DNA from: Sympetrum striolatum
Taxonomy: Eukaryota; Arthropoda; Insecta; Odonata; Libellulidae
Direction: 5' to 3'
Length of the DNA: 64,000 nucleotides
NCBI GenBank assembly: GCA_947579665.1
Contig: OX388343.1
Coordinates: 91,988,254-92,052,253 of the forward strand
Every line of letters begins with the position of its first letter. The stretch's first letter is position 1. Position numbers and translations under genes: made by a program. Below, in pieces: positions 59,957-64,000 of this stretch. The notes under the pieces were generated by a model. It was not told the DNA's origin and did no database searches. It saw only the letters and a list, made by a program, of their open reading frames with translations.

Positions 59957-61925
59957 GAAGATACCTAGTAAATATTTTGAACTATGACAGAGAAAGCAAA
60001 TATATTTATCATTAAACTTCTCAAAAAGATGCTTTTGATCCCTAAAATGAATTTAATAGTATAGAACAGATCATTTCCCCAAATTTCATTCTATTTATAT
60101 CGTAAAATACAGCTCCAAAAATGTTTTTGAAACCTAAATCGCTGAGGATGAATTATACATATGATTAAAATTCAGTTATTTGGGTCCATTAGTTATTAAA
60201 TTAGTGATGAAATTGCTCCTATCTCACTTAATTAAGATTGCTCTCTTTGTTAATGAAGAGAAAGGATGCAAATGGGCCACCATGTCGCATTAATTAGAAT
60301 GCAATATCGGTGTCGCGTGAAAGTCCTAAGTCGAAACGAAAAGAACTTCATTAAAGAAAGACCACGTCCCGTGAAGAAATGAAAATGATTCTCAAATGTT
60401 GATGATTTCTATCATAAATTGATATATATGATAAATAATACGAAGTATGTGGATGCATTCTATTTCTACTACTCTGTGTAAAATATCCTCACGTTACATC
60501 TGAGAGAACGATATCAGTTACGAAAAATAACTTCAAAAATTACAAAAAAGCACGCATCCCTATAAACGGAAAAATGAGCTCCATTATCGTAATTACCATT
60601 TTAAAGATAATATCTTTTTGCAATCTCTTTGAGATAACTTTGTTACGCAGAACTAAATAAGAATTATTCACACAGCTATGAGGAATCGCAAGATCGAAGA
60701 AGTGGAATATGATTTATCTTAAACGTTACCTTGAAGACGAAGTTTTACTGACTAAGAAAATTTTTTCTTTTCCTTAAAATTAGATTACAAAAATGGACTC
60801 TGAAGCAAACCCTGTATATTGATTCTAACCACAAACACGCTGGAAAAGAATTCAAATACTACCAAACAAAATTATATTCATTATTTATTTCTTGTGACTT
60901 TGGCAGGATACTGGCAATACTAATAAATATTTTATGAATTGGTATCTTACGGGGGATCAAGTTTCGACTTGCAAATATTTATTCGTAAATATGAATCAAT
61001 ACTAAATAATCGCCAACCGTGAAATCTATAATTACGATAGGGCACATTTTCCAGTAAATCTGTTAGTTTCCTAACTTATTGGGATCATTTGTTCTTCATT
61101 CATAGACATTTTACACAGTAAAACTGAAAGAACTATAGTAAATACTGTAAAGGAGCGTTCTCGGTATATACAGGGTGTGTCTTTTTAATTTCAGAAATTA
61201 CTTAAAAGACAAATGATGTGATAAATATCATGCAAATTTATTATATTTAATTATTCATTATCAAAGTTTTTTAGCCACTAAGAGCTAAAATATCCACAAT
61301 TTGTTATTATTTCCTCAGATTTTTTCATTCATATTTTCTTTCTGATAAAAACTTGAAAGTTTAGAAAAACTTAGCGGAGACTGCATAAAAATTCATCTAA
61401 ATTACTTTAAGGATAAACCATTAAAAGTAGTACAACTTGTAAGTTCTCGTAGAATAGAGGAAGAGGATATATTACTTGGAGAAGATAGGTTTAAAGGTAC
61501 GCAAGACGTTCCAGTCGGTACCATTGTTCTTGTGTTTTCAGATGTAAGGCGTAAGGTAGATGATTCCTCTAAGAGAGCTGGGTGGGGCCCTTCGACAATA
61601 AATAGCTATAGGTTTCAGGCGTGGCACGGTTTGGGACTTTCTCGTTCATATCACAGATTTACAAAAATGACTGATGTCGAGCACTCAAGTATTTTTATTT
61701 TTTTGTGATGGAAATCTCGTTACCACTTTAGACTTTTACTTTGAAGGAAAACCAAGAAAGTGATTTTTTTAAATCTAGAATTTGTAAGAGATGGCAAATT
61801 ACTCAGTCATTGTTTTCGGTTTGTTTTTATGCCCACTTTCGAATCTTCCGGTAGTTTCAATGAAGCTTATGATGGATTAACTCTTATTCAGCATTTATTT
61901 CCACACAAAAATCATTTATTGAAGC
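59957..61925. other. Intergenic DNA, nothing recognised
   Basis: AT-rich. TACAGGGTGTGTC near 61,170 resembles a transposon end but has no properly oriented partner. Confidence 0.4.
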
Positions 61926-62025
61926 GTTTTCATGAAAGAAGCAGCATTACTGCTATGATTGAGTCCATCGATTGGAATTCACTCCAGACGTGAAGATCTG
62001 ATTACTGACGGAAGCTTTTCTTCAT
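61926..62025 (+). mobile_element. LINE family A, short internal fragment
   Basis: The translation SSITAMIESIDWNSLQT, followed by a stop and RSDY, matches the RT-tail region of the 35-kb copy (SSVTAMIESLGWNSLQ). Only about 100 bp is left. Confidence 0.65.
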
Positions 62026-63020
62026 CATTGGATTTTAAGGCCCACGCTTCTTCGCGCAAGGTTAAACATCTTTCTTTCTCCTCTGTTTGTTATAAATTGA
62101 ATCTCCGCAGAAGATGTCGCTTCTGCTGATGGCTTTTAAAGCACCGAGCACTCAAAAATTTGCTGTAATGGTTAGGAAGAGTATGGCAACAGAATGAAGA
62201 AAGTAAATAAGTTGTAACTGTTGTTTGTGATCGATTATTCCTTAAATAGTGTATTCAACACATAGTTTCTATGTTTATATAATATTTTTGAAACTGTTCC
62301 CCGTTTGTCTCTGTCGTCACTTCTAGCAATACCCAAAAACAATGACGTTTAATACCTAACTCATTTGGGATGTTTCAGAAGGTGTCACGTTATGATATCC
62401 TTTAGTGAAAAAACGACAACCTTCATACTTTTGAGATCTATTAGAATTGTTTTTTTCAACCTGCGTGCCGTGGATAAGGCTTAATATTCCCTATGGTTAC
62501 ATTAAATTAAAACCTATCTTTATGAATGCGCTTAATTTTAGAAGATTTTAATTTTACGAGGGTTTGTAATGGAAGATCAAAAATATTACTTCCCAAACTT
62601 AGCTTTTACTTCTTTTATCAGCTCTATATTAGAACGAAGCTAATAGAGGAGAAGCTTAGTGCACCGCGAGGATTGATTCAACATTAGCCTAACAGGACGT
62701 AAAGTGTGCCGTGAAACACAAAATATCGGAAAGCATGGTTTTACAATGTCTTTATCTAATAATTATTTTGGAGAGCTTTTATCTCGTTTGGATTCCTTTT
62801 GTAATTTTGTAGATAAGGATGTGTTTGCAATTCTCCATTTATTATATAATTTCTCTATAATCAACTCATTTTTTACTTTATTTTGCAGAAATAGTGAGAA
62901 GATATTTCCATTTGTACATACATATATTCACTTACCGCTAACATTGCTGATTGCGAATTTTAAAACTCTACCCTGATCATTAGCATGCGGATTCGTAGCG
63001 ATGAATTGCAACATTTTTTG
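62026..63020. other. Intergenic DNA, nothing recognised
   Basis: A 90-codon frame at 62,704-62,976 is AT-driven and unconvincing. Confidence 0.4.
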
Positions 63021-63024
63021 GTTT

Positions 63025-63475
63025 AAAAAAATCGAAATGCTTCGGTTACAAAATTCAATCTTAGAAGGAAAATCCTTAGATTAGCCGGGATGTACAAATC
63101 ATGGAATTTCGCGGAGGGCTGGGGCAAACTCAATGCCAGGTTTAAACTTCCTATTTATATCGGACGTGGCGACCATAGCTTAAAGATCAAAGAACGCGAA
63201 CAAAAAACAGACATTGCGAAGTATTCATTCTTCAATAGGGGAATTAGAGAATGGAACGCATTACCTGGAGAAGTCCTCTTTCCAATGCCAGAAAATGTAA
63301 TAAATTTTAAAAATAAGCTTAAATCTGTTTATAATTTTTAAATTTTTGTAATGTTAATATTTAAAATATTAATTTTATATTTATCTATTTTGTAAATAGT
63401 TGTAATATTAATTTTGTATTATTATCTATTGGGTAAATACTGTAATATTAATGTTATATTATCTACTAGCTGAAG
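63025..63475 (+). mobile_element. LINE family D, C-terminal RT ORF end and 3' UTR
   Basis: An open frame reads from before 63,060 to a TAA at about 63,339-63,341 with KFNLRRKILRLAGMYKSW, then a segment ending REQKTDIAKYSFFNRGIREW, then NALPGEV and FKNKLKSVYNF. The KTD/A+.SFFNR.I.EWN.LP pattern closes the RT ORF of many LINEs. It is 5'-truncated but free of stops in the 90 or so residues left, so it is younger than family A. An AT-rich 3' UTR with repeated TGTAATATTAATTTT-type units follows. Confidence 0.7.
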
Positions 63476-63500
63476 CGCCCGTTGATTCTCAACGGGGAAT
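63466..63500. repeat. CTAGCTGA-type repeat end with hairpin
   Basis: ACTAGCTGAAGCGCC leads into a perfect hairpin, CCCGTTGA-TTC-TCAACGGG (63,478-63,496). CTAGCTGA..CCC starts are common at the ends of RTE-like and related invertebrate repeats. The element type is not settled. Confidence 0.3.
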
Positions 63501-64000
63501 ATAGAAGTAGATTAAATTCAAGTTGCCGGTCGTGCAATGCGTGAATTCCCTTTAGTATACAGTCTAAAATCCCAAGCTATTCTTACTATACAGGAAAATT
63601 CGTGAGTTCAGCTCAACAATCGCATTAATCGTGAGGAGGATAGCTGTTTACAACCTCAACAATTTATTTTATCAAAATTCTCGGAATTTCGATTCGGAAA
63701 CAATATTCCAAGATCAAAATTAGAATATTCATTTAATTTCCGTTCTTTTGCTTCTTGTTTCGACTCCTCACGATTATTTTTCTATTTTAATTCTTCAAAA
63801 GAAATATAGACTGCTACCGATTAAAGTGAAGATTAGATTTATTCTTTATGGAAACCCATCTGAGCGATCTTGGTTCGAACCCAGCAAAATTATCGAATGA
63901 AATTGAGACAGTACGTCTTTCCTGGTCTCAGAAAACACGTACGCAAAGTTTGACGCGAATCTGGCAAACGGTTTGTACTAAAATCGAAGACGCGCAATCT
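63501..64000. other. Terminal stretch with an isolated B-box-like T-arm
   Basis: GGTTCGAACCC at 63,872-63,882, within a CTTGG/CCAG stem, looks like a pol III B box. No A box or cloverleaf surrounds it. It is possibly a SINE fragment. Nothing else is recognised. Confidence 0.3.

Noticed and set aside
60807..61180. ACCCTGTATAT and ATATACAGGGT as a possible mariner-type TIR pair
   Set aside because: The two motifs face outward the wrong way round for a single element and share only about 11 bp.
63872..63882. tRNA gene at the right edge
   Set aside because: Only a T-arm-like B box is present. No acceptor, D-arm or anticodon stem can be drawn.
1..64000. CRISPR arrays, operons or prokaryotic systems
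   Set aside because: No spaced direct-repeat arrays or tightly packed ORFs. Splice sites, eukaryotic tRNAs and retroelements show a eukaryotic nuclear genome.

Overview
This window looks like a piece of an arthropod nuclear genome, most likely an insect. It is AT-rich, genes are sparse, introns carry GT/AG signals, and retroelement fossils of several classes are scattered through it. The only protein gene I can name is on the minus strand at 4.67-8.33 kb: a TIS11/tristetraprolin (ZFP36-family) CCCH zinc-finger mRNA-decay factor. It has a 20-codon first exon, one intron of about 2.2 kb and a 460-codon second exon holding both zinc fingers. Its 3' UTR carries a cluster of UAUUUAU motifs, and its 5' flank has a perfect CRE and a CCAAT box. 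This fits an immediate-early gene that regulates its own mRNA.

Right of the gene (9-19 kb) is mostly anonymous AT-rich DNA with LINE, SINE and foldback relics. From 19,080 to 23,870 sits a Ty3/gypsy-type LTR retrotransposon on the minus strand. It has two 653-bp LTRs that look identical, a 4-bp target-site duplication and a PBS, but only remnants of gag, protease, RT, RNase H and the integrase tail. It reads as a young, internally deleted, non-autonomous copy carrying several kinds of internal tandem repeat.

The 24-47 kb part holds a Penelope-type foldback with a hammerhead-like core, a possible small protein-coding exon at 28.1 kb on the minus strand, a CpG-rich block at 31 kb dense in TGACG half-sites, a small MITE-like family, two LINE-A copies head to head at 34.5-35.7 kb, and a 59-bp-arm palindrome at 36.8 kb.

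The 48-54 kb part is a small tRNA neighbourhood on the minus strand: tRNA-Pro(TGG), tRNA-Gln(CTG) and tRNA-Gln(TTG). The two Gln genes differ only at the wobble base. A tRNA-derived SINE and a second hammerhead-like Penelope fragment lie among them. The last 10 kb holds 3' pieces of several LINE families.

Most of the window is intergenic or intronic sequence in which I see no gene. Splice sites, exon joins and ribozyme calls were made by eye and are not backed by transcripts, alignments or folding runs.
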